DNA from: Trueperaceae bacterium
GTDB taxonomy: Bacteria > Deinococcota > Deinococci > Deinococcales > Trueperaceae
Assembly: GCA_023954415.1 (NCBI GenBank)
Contig: JAMLIB010000007.1
Location: forward strand, 113,689-177,688
Direction of reading: 5' to 3'
DNA length: 64,000 nt
In this document: piece by piece, positions 17,829-25,635 of the stretch
How positions within the stretch are numbered: the stretch's first letter is position 1
How the letters are laid out: each line of letters begins with the position of its first letter
Position numbers and translations under genes: made by a program
Notes under the pieces: generated by a model
What the model saw: only the letters and a program-made list of their open reading frames with translations
Told to the model about the DNA's origin: nothing
Databases searched by the model: none

Positions 17829-18710
17829 ATGAGACACGGCAGAGGCTTGGACGGCAAGGTGGCCGCCCGCGGACCGTTCGCGGGCCGTGGTGGCCGCGGC
17901 GCGGCGCTCGTGGTGGCCGCGGCCCTCCTCCTAGCCGCTTGTGATGGAAAGCGCGAGCAGGCCGCGAGCGCCGACGCGGTCGCTTCCCATGCCGCCCACG
18001 CCGCCTCGGTCACGCAGCCTGACGCCGTCGGCGCGGCCGCCCATGCCGAGCATGTCGGCGCGCCGACCGAGCAGTCCGCCCCGATGACGCCCACGCCGGC
18101 CGCATCCGCGCACGCCGAGCACGCCGGCGCGGCGCAGGCCCAAGACGCGGCCGCCCACGCCGGCCACGCCGAGCCCGTCGCCGAGCACGCCGACACGGTC
18201 CTGGCCGCGGGTGAGCTGCCGGGCACCTCGCTCTTCCACCTGACGAGCGCGTTCACGGCCCAGGACGGCGCCGAGTTCAAGCTCGCAGAGCTGCGCGGCC
18301 ACCCCTCGGTGGTCGTGATGTTCTACGGCGACTGCACCACCGCGTGCCCGCTCCTCGTCAAGTCCGCGCAGGACATCGAGGCGGCGCTGCCGTCCGACAT
18401 CGCGGCAGGCACCCAGTTCGTGATGGTGTCGTTCGACACGGACCGCGACACGCCGGACAAGCTGCGCGCCTACGCGGACGAGAAGGGCCTGGACAAGGAC
18501 CGCTGGCACTGGCTGATCGGCAGCCCGCTCCTGACGCGCCAGCTCGCCACGCTGCTCGGCGTGCAGTACCGCGACGGCGGCAACGGCGTGTTCGCACACA
18601 GCAACCTCGTCACGGTGCTCGACGCCGACGGCGTGCCTACCGCGCGGCTCGAGGGGCTCGGCGTAGATCCCGAGCCGGCGCTCGCCGCGATCCGCGCCGC
18701 GAACGACTGA
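17829..18710 (+). CDS. SCO1/SenC-family copper chaperone lipoprotein with His-rich linker
   Basis: 293 residues. Lipobox LLAAC (Cys about 38), then about 85 residues of Ala/His/Glu-rich repeats (HAAHA, HAEHV, HAEHA, HAGHA), then a thioredoxin-fold SCO domain. Copper ligands are visible: C-x3-C in GDCTTACPLL and the distal His in FAHSNLVTVL. The SCO domain delivers copper to CuA or other copper enzymes; next to nirK it probably supplies nitrite reductase. The linker, unusually long for the family, looks like an extra metal-binding arm and is similar to the linker of the NirK in this operon. Confidence 0.9.
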   Translation: MRHGRGLDGKVAARGPFAGRGGRGAALVVAAALLLAACDGKREQAASADAVASHAAHAASVTQPDAVGAAAHAEHVGAPTEQSAPMTPTPAASAHAEHAGAAQAQDAAAHAGHAEPVAEHADTVLAAGELPGTSLFHLTSAFTAQDGAEFKLAELRGHPSVVVMFYGDCTTACPLLVKSAQDIEAALPSDIAAGTQFVMVSFDTDRDTPDKLRAYADEKGLDKDRWHWLIGSPLLTRQLATLLGVQYRDGGNGVFAHSNLVTVLDADGVPTARLEGLGVDPEPALAAIRAAND

Positions 18711-18720
18711 CGGGGCCGGC

Positions 18721-19644
18721 TCAGCCCGCCCGCAGGCCGTCGAGTGCCGAGCGCACGTTGCGGCCGTGCTCGTCCAAGACCGCCCGCGCGACCTCGACGC
18801 TCACGCCGGCCTTGGCGCTCACGATGGCGCAACGGATGTCGCCACCGGCGGCTTCCAGGGCCGCGGCCGCGGCCGCCTCGCTCACCCCTGCCCCCTGGGC
18901 GACGATCTTCACGGCCCGCACGCGCAGCTTGGCGTTCACCGGGCGCATGCCCACCATCAGGTTCTCGTAGGCCCCGCCGAGGCGCACGAGCGCCGTGGTC
19001 GAGAGGGCGTTCAGGGCGGCCTTCTGCGCCGTGCCGGCCGCCAGACGCGTGCTGCCCGCGAGGACCTCCGGCCCCGTCTCCAGCAGGACGCCTACGTGCG
19101 GCACCTCGAGGAGCGGCGTGGCGGGGTTGTTGGCGATGCCTACCGTGAACGCGCCGAGCGCCTTGGCGTGCCTCACCGCGGCGACGGTGAACGGCGTGGC
19201 GCCGCTCGCCGCGATGCCGACCACCGCGTCCCGCGCGCCGATCCCGGCCGCGTCAACGTCGTGTACGGCGGCCGCGACGTCGTCCTCCGCCCCTTCCTTC
19301 GCCTTGCTCTGCGCGGCGTCGCCACCGGCCAGGAGCGTCGTGGCGTCGTCGAAGCCGAACGTCGGAGCCAGCTCGGCCGCGTCCTGGAGGCCAAGGCGCC
19401 CAGAGGTGCCTGCGCCGACGTAGATGAGGCGCCCGCCGGCCCTCAGCCGCTCCTCGATGCCGAGCGCGGCCAGCTCGAGCTCGGGGATGGCGCGTTCGAC
19501 GGCCTCGACGGCCCGCCGGTTCGAGGCCGTGATCGCCGCGAGGATGGCGCCGGCCGGCCAGGCGTCGAGGCCCGAGTAATCGGCCGCCGCCGCTTCCGTC
19601 GCGACCGGCTTCGGCCGCCCGCCTTCGCGTCGACTGCTGCTCAT
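18721..19644 (-). CDS. murQ: N-acetylmuramic acid 6-phosphate etherase
   Basis: 307 residues, the normal length. Cleaves the lactyl ether of MurNAc-6-phosphate to GlcNAc-6-phosphate and D-lactate in the cytosol, a step of cell-wall recycling. SIS-fold signature YVGAGTSGRLGLQDAAELAPTFG, then GIAASGATPF and the NAKLRVRAVKIVAQ C-terminal region. The frame is open upstream but ATG 19644 is the start because it overlaps the stop of the preceding GNAT gene (ATGA). Last gene of the operon gntR-GNAT-murQ; AnmK at 42596 makes its substrate. Confidence 0.94.
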   Translation of the reverse strand: MSSSRREGGRPKPVATEAAAADYSGLDAWPAGAILAAITASNRRAVEAVERAIPELELAALGIEERLRAGGRLIYVGAGTSGRLGLQDAAELAPTFGFDDATTLLAGGDAAQSKAKEGAEDDVAAAVHDVDAAGIGARDAVVGIAASGATPFTVAAVRHAKALGAFTVGIANNPATPLLEVPHVGVLLETGPEVLAGSTRLAAGTAQKAALNALSTTALVRLGGAYENLMVGMRPVNAKLRVRAVKIVAQGAGVSEAAAAAALEAAGGDIRCAIVSAKAGVSVEVARAVLDEHGRNVRSALDGLRAG

Positions 19645-20711
19645 AGCGGTCCTTCCGCGCGCTGGTACGTGCGCCACACCCGCGCCCCGAGCTTGCCGTA
19701 GAACGTCGTCAGCGTCGTCCAGTTGATGACGGCGTCCGTGCAGCCGCGCTCCTTGAGCCACTCGGCACCCGCCCTGACAATGGCGAGGCCGAGGCCGCCA
19801 CCGCGCGCCGAGTCGTCGACCCCGAGGGGCCCCATGCCGCCGACGCGCGCGCTGGACGGCAGCGCCAGGCGCCAGTAGAGCTGCGGCCCGACGAGCCGCT
19901 CGTCACCCGTGAAGACGGCGCAGAACCCCTGGGTCTGGGCCCGGCCGTCAGGCGCGCCGACGGCGTGCTCGTCGACGAGGGTCAGGACGGTCGCGCCGGC
20001 GGCGAGGTAGGCCTCGACCTCGTGCGTCCACCGGCCCGGGAACGCTCGCGCGACGAAGGCCAGCGCCCCAGCCGGGTCGTCGTCCCGCACGCGCCAGCCT
20101 GCGGGTAAGGGAGCGGCCGGCAGCGGCGGCGCGAGGTCGAGGTGGAGGTCGTGCTCGGCGGCCGTGAAGCGCGCGCCGGCGCGCCTGGCGAGGCGCCACG
20201 CGGCGGCGGGGGCTTCCTGCGGCAGGCCGGGCAGGAGGTGGTTGGCCTCGCTGCCGAGCCTGAACCGCTTCGCCCCCGCGGCGCGCAGGCGCCCGGCGAG
20301 CTCCGTGAACAGGCGTGTGCCGACACCCATGCCCTGCCAGGCGGCGGCGACGGCCAACAGCGACACCCAGCCGACGTCGCTCGGGAGCCAAGCCGCGGTG
20401 GGCAGGCGCCCGTACGCCACGCCGACCAGCTCCGGTCCGGCGAAGGCGCCGATGAGTAGGTCGGGGGCGTGGTGCGCGGCGAGGCGCTCGCGCCAGACGC
20501 GCTCCTCGAGTGGGTAGGGGCCGGGCTCCCATGCGCGGGTGGCCCCGAGCCGAGGGGTCTCCGGGCGGTCGTCCGCCGGACCGCCGTCCTGAACGGCGCC
20601 CCCGGGTGCCCAGGCGGCGCGCCAGACCTCGGGCACGAGGAGCGCCTCATCGGGCGTGAGTGTGCGGAGCGCTACGCGGTCGGCGCGCGGTCCTCCGCCG
20701 GCGACCGTCAC
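19641..20711 (-). CDS. Tandem GNAT-domain N-acetyltransferase
   Basis: 356 residues with two GNAT folds. The N-terminal copy (about 15-180) has the acetyl-CoA loop in VSLLAVAAAWQGMGVGTRLF; the C-terminal copy (about 205-350) has MGPLGVDDSARGGGLGLAIV and FYGKLGARVW. Both pyrophosphate loops look intact (Q/R-x-x-G-x-G/A type). It is coupled by 4-base overlaps to the GntR regulator and to murQ. The acceptor is not visible; an amino sugar, muropeptide amine or related metabolite is suggested by position only. Confidence 0.82.
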   Translation of the reverse strand: MTVAGGGPRADRVALRTLTPDEALLVPEVWRAAWAPGGAVQDGGPADDRPETPRLGATRAWEPGPYPLEERVWRERLAAHHAPDLLIGAFAGPELVGVAYGRLPTAAWLPSDVGWVSLLAVAAAWQGMGVGTRLFTELAGRLRAAGAKRFRLGSEANHLLPGLPQEAPAAAWRLARRAGARFTAAEHDLHLDLAPPLPAAPLPAGWRVRDDDPAGALAFVARAFPGRWTHEVEAYLAAGATVLTLVDEHAVGAPDGRAQTQGFCAVFTGDERLVGPQLYWRLALPSSARVGGMGPLGVDDSARGGGLGLAIVRAGAEWLKERGCTDAVINWTTLTTFYGKLGARVWRTYQRAEGPL

Positions 20712-21454
20712 GAGGCCCTCAGGTCGAGGGCGAGACGGTAGCTGTCGCCGCGGTAGGCGCTGCGCACGTACTCGAACGGGCGCTCCTCCGCGTCGTAGGT
20801 AGTGCGCTCCAGCGCCAGGACGGGTACCTCGCGGCCGATGCCGAGGGCGGTGCTCTCCGCGCGCGTCGGCAGGCGGGCCCCGATCGTCTGGCGCGCCCGT
20901 ACCGGTTTGACCCCGAACTGCTCCTCGAGGCTGCGGTAGAGCGAGCCGCGGAGCTGCAGGGCGTCTAGCGACAGCCCGGACAGGTGGGTGGCCAGGTGCG
21001 CCTCCTGCAGGGCGAGGGCCTCGTCGTTCGCCGTGCGCAGCCTGGTAAGCCTCAGCACCGTCGTGCCTGGCTCGACGCCGAGGGCCACCGCGGTGGCCTC
21101 GTCGGCCCCGACCCGCTCCGCCTTGAGGAGCTTCGTCCCGGGGCGGAGGCCCAGGCGTTTCGCCTCGTCCGTGAAGCCCGTGAGGCTGTCGATGATCTGC
21201 TCCACGCGCTGGCCGCGCACGTACGTGCCGGAGCCCTGCCTCTGCTCGACGCGTCCGTCGGCCTCGAGCTCCTCGAACGCGCGCCGCACGGTCATCCGCG
21301 AGAGCCCGAGGCTGGTGGCCAGGCCCCGTTCTGACGGCAGGGCGCTGCCCGGGGTGAGTAGGCCCGAGTCCATCGCGTGGCCGAGGGACTCCTTCAACTG
21401 CAGGTACGCTGGAGTCGGCAGAGCCTTGTCGATCTGGATGTCGGTGAGCCTCAT
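20708..21454 (-). CDS. GntR/HutC-family regulator of amino-sugar type (NagR/DasR-like)
   Basis: 248 residues. Winged helix-turn-helix (10-78: LPSERGLATSLGLSRMTVRRAFEELEADG, wing GSGTYV) and a UTRA ligand domain (95-245) ending YVRSAYRGDSYRLALDL. This is the NagR/DasR layout, where the ligand is usually GlcNAc-6-phosphate or glucosamine-6-phosphate. It precedes murQ, whose product is GlcNAc-6-phosphate. ATG 21454 chosen because the domain begins there; the frame is open to 21610 but crosses the promoter. Operator-like motifs lie in its own promoter, in the divergent importer promoter and at 41418. Confidence 0.9.
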   Translation of the reverse strand: MRLTDIQIDKALPTPAYLQLKESLGHAMDSGLLTPGSALPSERGLATSLGLSRMTVRRAFEELEADGRVEQRQGSGTYVRGQRVEQIIDSLTGFTDEAKRLGLRPGTKLLKAERVGADEATAVALGVEPGTTVLRLTRLRTANDEALALQEAHLATHLSGLSLDALQLRGSLYRSLEEQFGVKPVRARQTIGARLPTRAESTALGIGREVPVLALERTTYDAEERPFEYVRSAYRGDSYRLALDLRAS

Positions 21455-21518
21455 GGTCGCGGTTCGAGTCCTTCCGGGGCGCCCGGCGCCGGCGAAGGTC
21501 GTTGTGGGACGCACATTG

Positions 21519-21547
21519 AATGTACCTCTGCTATACCAGTCGGTCAA
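21519..21547 (-). promoter_or_regulatory. gntR promoter with operator in the spacer
   Basis: Read on the minus strand: -35 TTGACC (21547-21542), a 17-base spacer and -10 TACATT (21524-21519). The spacer contains ACTGGTATAG, identical to the left half of known NagR-type sites, within the 20-base motif ACTGGTATAGCAGAGGTACA (21540-21521). A bound regulator would cover the promoter. Confidence 0.72.
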
Positions 21548-21593
21548 CGGTCCTAAGGGAGGGTCGCCCTCCCGGTGGTCGCCGCGGCCGCCC

Positions 21594-21622
21594 TTGCGGG
21601 TGGTCTCCAACTGGTCTATCCT
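21594..21622 (+). promoter_or_regulatory. Importer promoter with overlapping operator half-site
   Basis: -35 TTGCGG (21594-21599), 17-base spacer and -10 TATCCT (21617-21622). ACTGGTCTAT (21610-21619) overlaps the -10 and resembles the left half of the motif in the gntR promoter. It serves the binding-protein gene at 21666. Confidence 0.65.
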
Positions 21623-21665
21623 GTGGGCGTACTACTGAGCAGCACGTGAAGACAAGGAGGCACGA

Positions 21666-23432
21666 ATGCCGCGCAAGACGCTGATGACGCTTGCCATCGC
21701 CACGGTGATCGCCGTGGGAGGCGCCGCCTTTGCCCAGCCCAAGGTAGTCAGCTACCCGGGTCTTGGCATGGAGCCGGGGACGGTCGGCGGAACGCTGACC
21801 CTCAGCTTGGCCGACTCGCCCCCGACGTTCATGTACTACGGCCAGATCGACAACAACACGCAGACTCTCACGGGCGTCGTCTTCGACTCGCTAGTGGAGT
21901 TCAACCTCGAGACGTACGCCATCGAGCCGGCCCTGGCCGCCAGCTGGGACGTTAGCGCGGACGGCACGGTGTACACCTTCCACCTGCGCGAGGGCGTCAA
22001 GTGGCACGACGGCACGCCGTTCACCTCGGCAGACGTCGTGTTCACCTACACGCAGATCATCACCAACCCCGAAGCGCGCGCGGGCGACGCCGCGCAGTTC
22101 ATCTACACGGTCGATGGCGAGCAGCGCGCCGTTACGTTCGACGCGCCGGACGACAACACGGTCGTCATCACGCTGCCGGCTCCGTCCGCCGCCTTCCTCC
22201 TCCAGCAGCGCTTCCCGATGATGCCGAAGCACAAGCTGCTCGCGTACTCCGTCGAGGGCGGCGCCTCCCAGGCCGAGATCAACAACGCGTGGTCGACCGA
22301 CACCCCCCTGAGCGAGGTAGTCGGCACCGGCCCCTACAAGTACGACTCCTACGTGGCCGGTCAGAAGGTCGGTCTGGTGCGCAACGCCGACTACTGGAAG
22401 GTCGACACCAACGGCACCTCCCTGCCGTACGCCGAGCGGCTCGACTACCTCGTCGTCCGCGGCAACGAAGCTCAGGCCGCCCAGTTCCTCGCAGGCAACC
22501 TCGACACGCTCAACATCTCCGGCGCCCAGTTCCCCGACTTCAAGAGCCGCGAGGTGGCCGGCGCCGACTTCCGCGTGATCACGAGCCCCGCGCTCTTCGG
22601 CTCCCCGCCGCACGTGGCCTTCAACTTCGACGACCCCACCTTCGGCGCCTGGTTCTCGGACGTGGCCTTCCGCCGCGCCATGGAGCAGGCCGTCGACCGC
22701 CAGCGCATCATCGATGACGTCTACAACGGCCTCGCCGAGATCCCCGGCACGCCGACCGCGCCGGCCGACGGCACCTTCTACGAGGACACGAAGTCGCTGA
22801 TGCTGCCGTTCGACCTCGCGGCCGCCGGCGCCGCCCTCGACGCCCTCGGCATCACGGACACCGACGGCAACGGCGTCCGCAACGTGCCTGGCGGCAAGGA
22901 CCTCGAGTTCTCGCTCACCTACAACGTCGACTCCGGCACGTTCACCGACATGGCCACGATCTTCCAGAACGACTTCGCGAAGATCGGCGTCAAGGCGAAC
23001 CTCGTCGGCGTCTCCGGCTCCGCGCTCCTCGGCACGGGCCTCGCGGGCGACTACCAGGCGATCATCATCGCCCTCGGCAACCAGCCCGACCCGGAGCTCC
23101 GCAAGCCCATCTGGCAGCCGGGCGGCTCGCTGTACTACTGGCACCGCGCCACGCAGCCGGCCGAGCCGGGCGGCGCCCCGAACTTCGACGCGATGGCCAC
23201 GTGGGAACGCCGCGTCTACGACATCTTCGACCAGGGCACCACGCTCGTCGACCAGGACGCGCGCGTCGCGCTCTACAAGGAGTGGCAGCGCCTCAACGCG
23301 GTGAACGCGCCGGTAATCATGGTGGCCAAGCCGGCCAACATCGCCGCCGTCCACGACCGCGTCGGCAACTACGTCTACAACCTCGGGGTCATCCCCGGCT
23401 ACAACCCGGTCCCGCTCTACTACGTGAAGTGA
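21666..23432 (+). CDS. ABC importer substrate-binding protein, peptide/oligopeptide family 5
   Basis: 588 residues with a signal peptide (1-23, ending AAFAQP) and the family 5 fold: TFHLREGVKWHDGTPFTSADVVFTY near 100-125, VGTGPYKYDSYVAGQKVGLVRN near 218-240 and the ISGAQFPDF and AFRRAMEQAVDRQRI segments. A strong AAGGAGG precedes the start. It captures a ligand outside the membrane for the two permeases that follow. With NagZ as last gene of the operon and a GntR/MurQ operon divergent, the ligand is probably a muropeptide or cell-wall peptide (inference). No ATPase gene is present in the operon, so a shared ATPase must be used. Confidence 0.93.
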   Translation: MPRKTLMTLAIATVIAVGGAAFAQPKVVSYPGLGMEPGTVGGTLTLSLADSPPTFMYYGQIDNNTQTLTGVVFDSLVEFNLETYAIEPALAASWDVSADGTVYTFHLREGVKWHDGTPFTSADVVFTYTQIITNPEARAGDAAQFIYTVDGEQRAVTFDAPDDNTVVITLPAPSAAFLLQQRFPMMPKHKLLAYSVEGGASQAEINNAWSTDTPLSEVVGTGPYKYDSYVAGQKVGLVRNADYWKVDTNGTSLPYAERLDYLVVRGNEAQAAQFLAGNLDTLNISGAQFPDFKSREVAGADFRVITSPALFGSPPHVAFNFDDPTFGAWFSDVAFRRAMEQAVDRQRIIDDVYNGLAEIPGTPTAPADGTFYEDTKSLMLPFDLAAAGAALDALGITDTDGNGVRNVPGGKDLEFSLTYNVDSGTFTDMATIFQNDFAKIGVKANLVGVSGSALLGTGLAGDYQAIIIALGNQPDPELRKPIWQPGGSLYYWHRATQPAEPGGAPNFDAMATWERRVYDIFDQGTTLVDQDARVALYKEWQRLNAVNAPVIMVAKPANIAAVHDRVGNYVYNLGVIPGYNPVPLYYVK

Positions 23433-23451
23433 CCGCCTAGTTTCGCCCATC

Positions 23452-23485
23452 GGTCGGGCCGACACGCGCAAGTGTCGGCCCGACC
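23452..23485 (+). terminator. Intra-operon hairpin after the binding-protein gene
   Basis: Perfect 14-bp stem (GGTCGGGCCGACAC at 23452-23465 and complement at 23472-23485) with loop GCGCAA, between binding protein and permease. Such hairpins typically protect the upstream mRNA and lower downstream expression. No T tract follows. Confidence 0.65.
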
Positions 23486-23506
23486 TATCTAGACTGGGAG
23501 CATCCA

Positions 23507-24478
23507 GTGTTCGCCTACCTGATCAGGCGCGTCGCCATCATGATCCCGACCATCCTCCTGGTGTCGGTCGTCTGCTTCGTGGTCATCCAGGCCGCCCCGG
23601 GCTCCTTCACGGACCGCTATCTCGAGGACCCACGCATGGGGCCGGAAGCCGTGGCGCGCATCAACGTCCAGCTCGGCCTCGACGAGCCCCTCTATCAGCA
23701 GTACCTCCGGTGGATCACCGGCATCGTCACCAAGGGCGACTTCGGCTTCAGCTTCTTCGCCAACCGCCCCGTCTCCACGGTCATCGGCGAGCGGCTCTTC
23801 TGGACGGTGGTCATCGCCGGCATAACCATGCTCTTCTCGTGGGTCGTCGCGGTGCCCCTCGGCATAATCACGGCCTTGAGGCGCAACGGCTTCACGGACG
23901 CCGTCTCGAGCTTCATCGGCTACGTCGGGCTAGCCGTGCCGGACTTCCTCATCGCCCTCCTCCTGATCGCGCTCGTCCTGCAGACGGGCGGCACGCAGGT
24001 CGGCGGCCTCTTCAGCCCCAAGTACATCGGCGTGCCGTGGAGCTGGGAGAAGTTCCTCGACTTCCTCAACCACATGTGGATCCCGATCCTGGCCATCGGC
24101 ACGACCGGCGTGGCGTCCGTCATGCGTCAGATGCGCGCCAACCTGCTCGACGTGCTGAACGCCGACTACGTGCGCACCGCCCGCGCCAAGGGGCTCTCCG
24201 AGCGGCGCGTCGTCAACCGCCACGCCGTGCGCACCGCCATCAACCCGCTCGTCTCCATGCTCGGCCTCAGCCTGCCCGAGCTCATCAACGGCACCATCAT
24301 CGCCAGCATCGTGCTCAACCTCCCCACCATCGGGCCGCTGCTCTACGACTCCCTCCTCGCCAAGGACCAGTACGTCGCCATGACGCTCCTGCTCCTGGCG
24401 AGCGCGCTCCTCATGGTCGGCAACCTGCTCGCGGACGTCGCGCTCGCGTGGGTGGACCCGAGGATCCGCTATGACTGA
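23507..24478 (+). CDS. ABC peptide importer permease, OppB type
   Basis: 323 residues, GTG start with GGGAG upstream. N-terminal helix followed by a periplasmic stretch (FTDRYLEDPRMGPEAVARINVQLGLDEPLY), five further helices, and the EAA loop at about 220-240 (YVRTARAKGLSERRVVNRH). The end VALAWVDPRIRYD is typical. It overlaps the next permease by 8 bases. Second gene of the putative muropeptide importer operon. Confidence 0.93.
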   Translation: MFAYLIRRVAIMIPTILLVSVVCFVVIQAAPGSFTDRYLEDPRMGPEAVARINVQLGLDEPLYQQYLRWITGIVTKGDFGFSFFANRPVSTVIGERLFWTVVIAGITMLFSWVVAVPLGIITALRRNGFTDAVSSFIGYVGLAVPDFLIALLLIALVLQTGGTQVGGLFSPKYIGVPWSWEKFLDFLNHMWIPILAIGTTGVASVMRQMRANLLDVLNADYVRTARAKGLSERRVVNRHAVRTAINPLVSMLGLSLPELINGTIIASIVLNLPTIGPLLYDSLLAKDQYVAMTLLLLASALLMVGNLLADVALAWVDPRIRYD

Positions 24479-25580
24479 CGCGACCGTCGCGGCCGCCCAG
24501 CGCAAGCAGGACGACGCCGGGCCCAGCCCGCTCCGCCTGGCCTGGCGCCGGTTCACGCGCTCGCGCACGGGCGTGCTCGGCGGCATCATCCTGCTGCTTC
24601 TCTACCTCGTGGCGCTCCTGGCCCAGTTCATCGCGCCCTTCGACGTGACGACCCAGCACCGCGCCGTCTACCAGCCGCCCCAGCCCTTGAGCCTCTGGTT
24701 CGAGGGTCACCTCGCCTGGCCGCACACGTACGCCATGACCCAGGAGCGCGACCCCGTCACCTTCCGGCGCGTCTTCGTCGCCGACAAGGAGCAGCCCCTG
24801 CCGCTGCGTCTCTTCGTCAAGGGCGAGCGGTACAGGTTCCTCGGCCTCATCGAGACGGACAGGCACCTGTTCGGCGCCGTCGGGGGCGACTACTACCCGC
24901 TCGGCACCGACCGCTTCGGACGCGACCTCCTCTCGCGCATGCTGGTGGGCTCGCAGGTGTCGCTCACTGTGGGCCTCATCGGCATCCTCATCTCGTTCAG
25001 CATCGGCATCCTGGTGGGGGGCGTCAGCGGCTACTACGGCGGCTGGATCGATCAGGTCCTGCAGCGCCTCATCGAGGTGCTCCTCAGCTTCCCGCGCATC
25101 CCTATCCTCCTCGCCCTCGCCACGGTCATCCCCACGACGTGGCCGTCGACGGCCGTGTACCTCGGCATCGTCGCGGTGCTCGCCGTCATCGGCTGGGCGG
25201 GCCTCGCGCGCGTCGTGCGCGGTCAGGTGCTGGCCGTGCGGGAGACGGAGTTCGTCACGGCGGCCAAGGCGCTCGGCGTGCGCGACCTCACCGTCATCGT
25301 CAAGCACGTCGTGCCGAACCTGACCTCGTACCTCGTCGTCGCGGCCACGCTCGCCCTGCCCGGCTACATCCTGGGCGAGAGCGCCCTGTCGTTCCTCGGC
25401 CTGGGCGTGAAGGAGCCCATGACCTCGTGGGGGCTCCTCCTCAAGGACGCGCAGAACTTCGAGTCGCTCAGGCTCTACCCGTGGCTCCTAGCGCCAGGCG
25501 CGCTCATCGTCCTCTCCGTCCTGGCCTTCAACTTCGTCGGCGACGCCCTGCGCGACGCCGCGGACGTCAGGTCCAGATGA
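24471..25580 (+). CDS. ABC peptide importer permease, OppC type, with periplasmic insert
   Basis: 369 residues, longer than the usual 280-300 because about 75 residues (from about 60 to 135, QHRAVYQPPQPLSLWFEGH onward) are inserted after the first helix, as in permeases of some long binding-protein systems. The DppC signature YPLGTDRFGRDLLSRMLVG follows, then the EAA loop (EFVTAAKALGVRDLTVIVKH) and end NFVGDALRDAADVRSR. Pairs with the preceding permease. Confidence 0.92.
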   Translation: MTDATVAAAQRKQDDAGPSPLRLAWRRFTRSRTGVLGGIILLLLYLVALLAQFIAPFDVTTQHRAVYQPPQPLSLWFEGHLAWPHTYAMTQERDPVTFRRVFVADKEQPLPLRLFVKGERYRFLGLIETDRHLFGAVGGDYYPLGTDRFGRDLLSRMLVGSQVSLTVGLIGILISFSIGILVGGVSGYYGGWIDQVLQRLIEVLLSFPRIPILLALATVIPTTWPSTAVYLGIVAVLAVIGWAGLARVVRGQVLAVRETEFVTAAKALGVRDLTVIVKHVVPNLTSYLVVAATLALPGYILGESALSFLGLGVKEPMTSWGLLLKDAQNFESLRLYPWLLAPGALIVLSVLAFNFVGDALRDAADVRSR

Positions 25581-25635
25581 CCCGAGCTCCACTGACCCGC
25601 GGAGCGCCGCGGACGAAGGTCGAGGTGACCGAAGC

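Noticed and set aside
15656..18280. An 874-codon frame antisense to nirK-nirV-sco
   Set aside because: GC-rich shadow frame with no recognisable domain; the plus strand has three clear genes.
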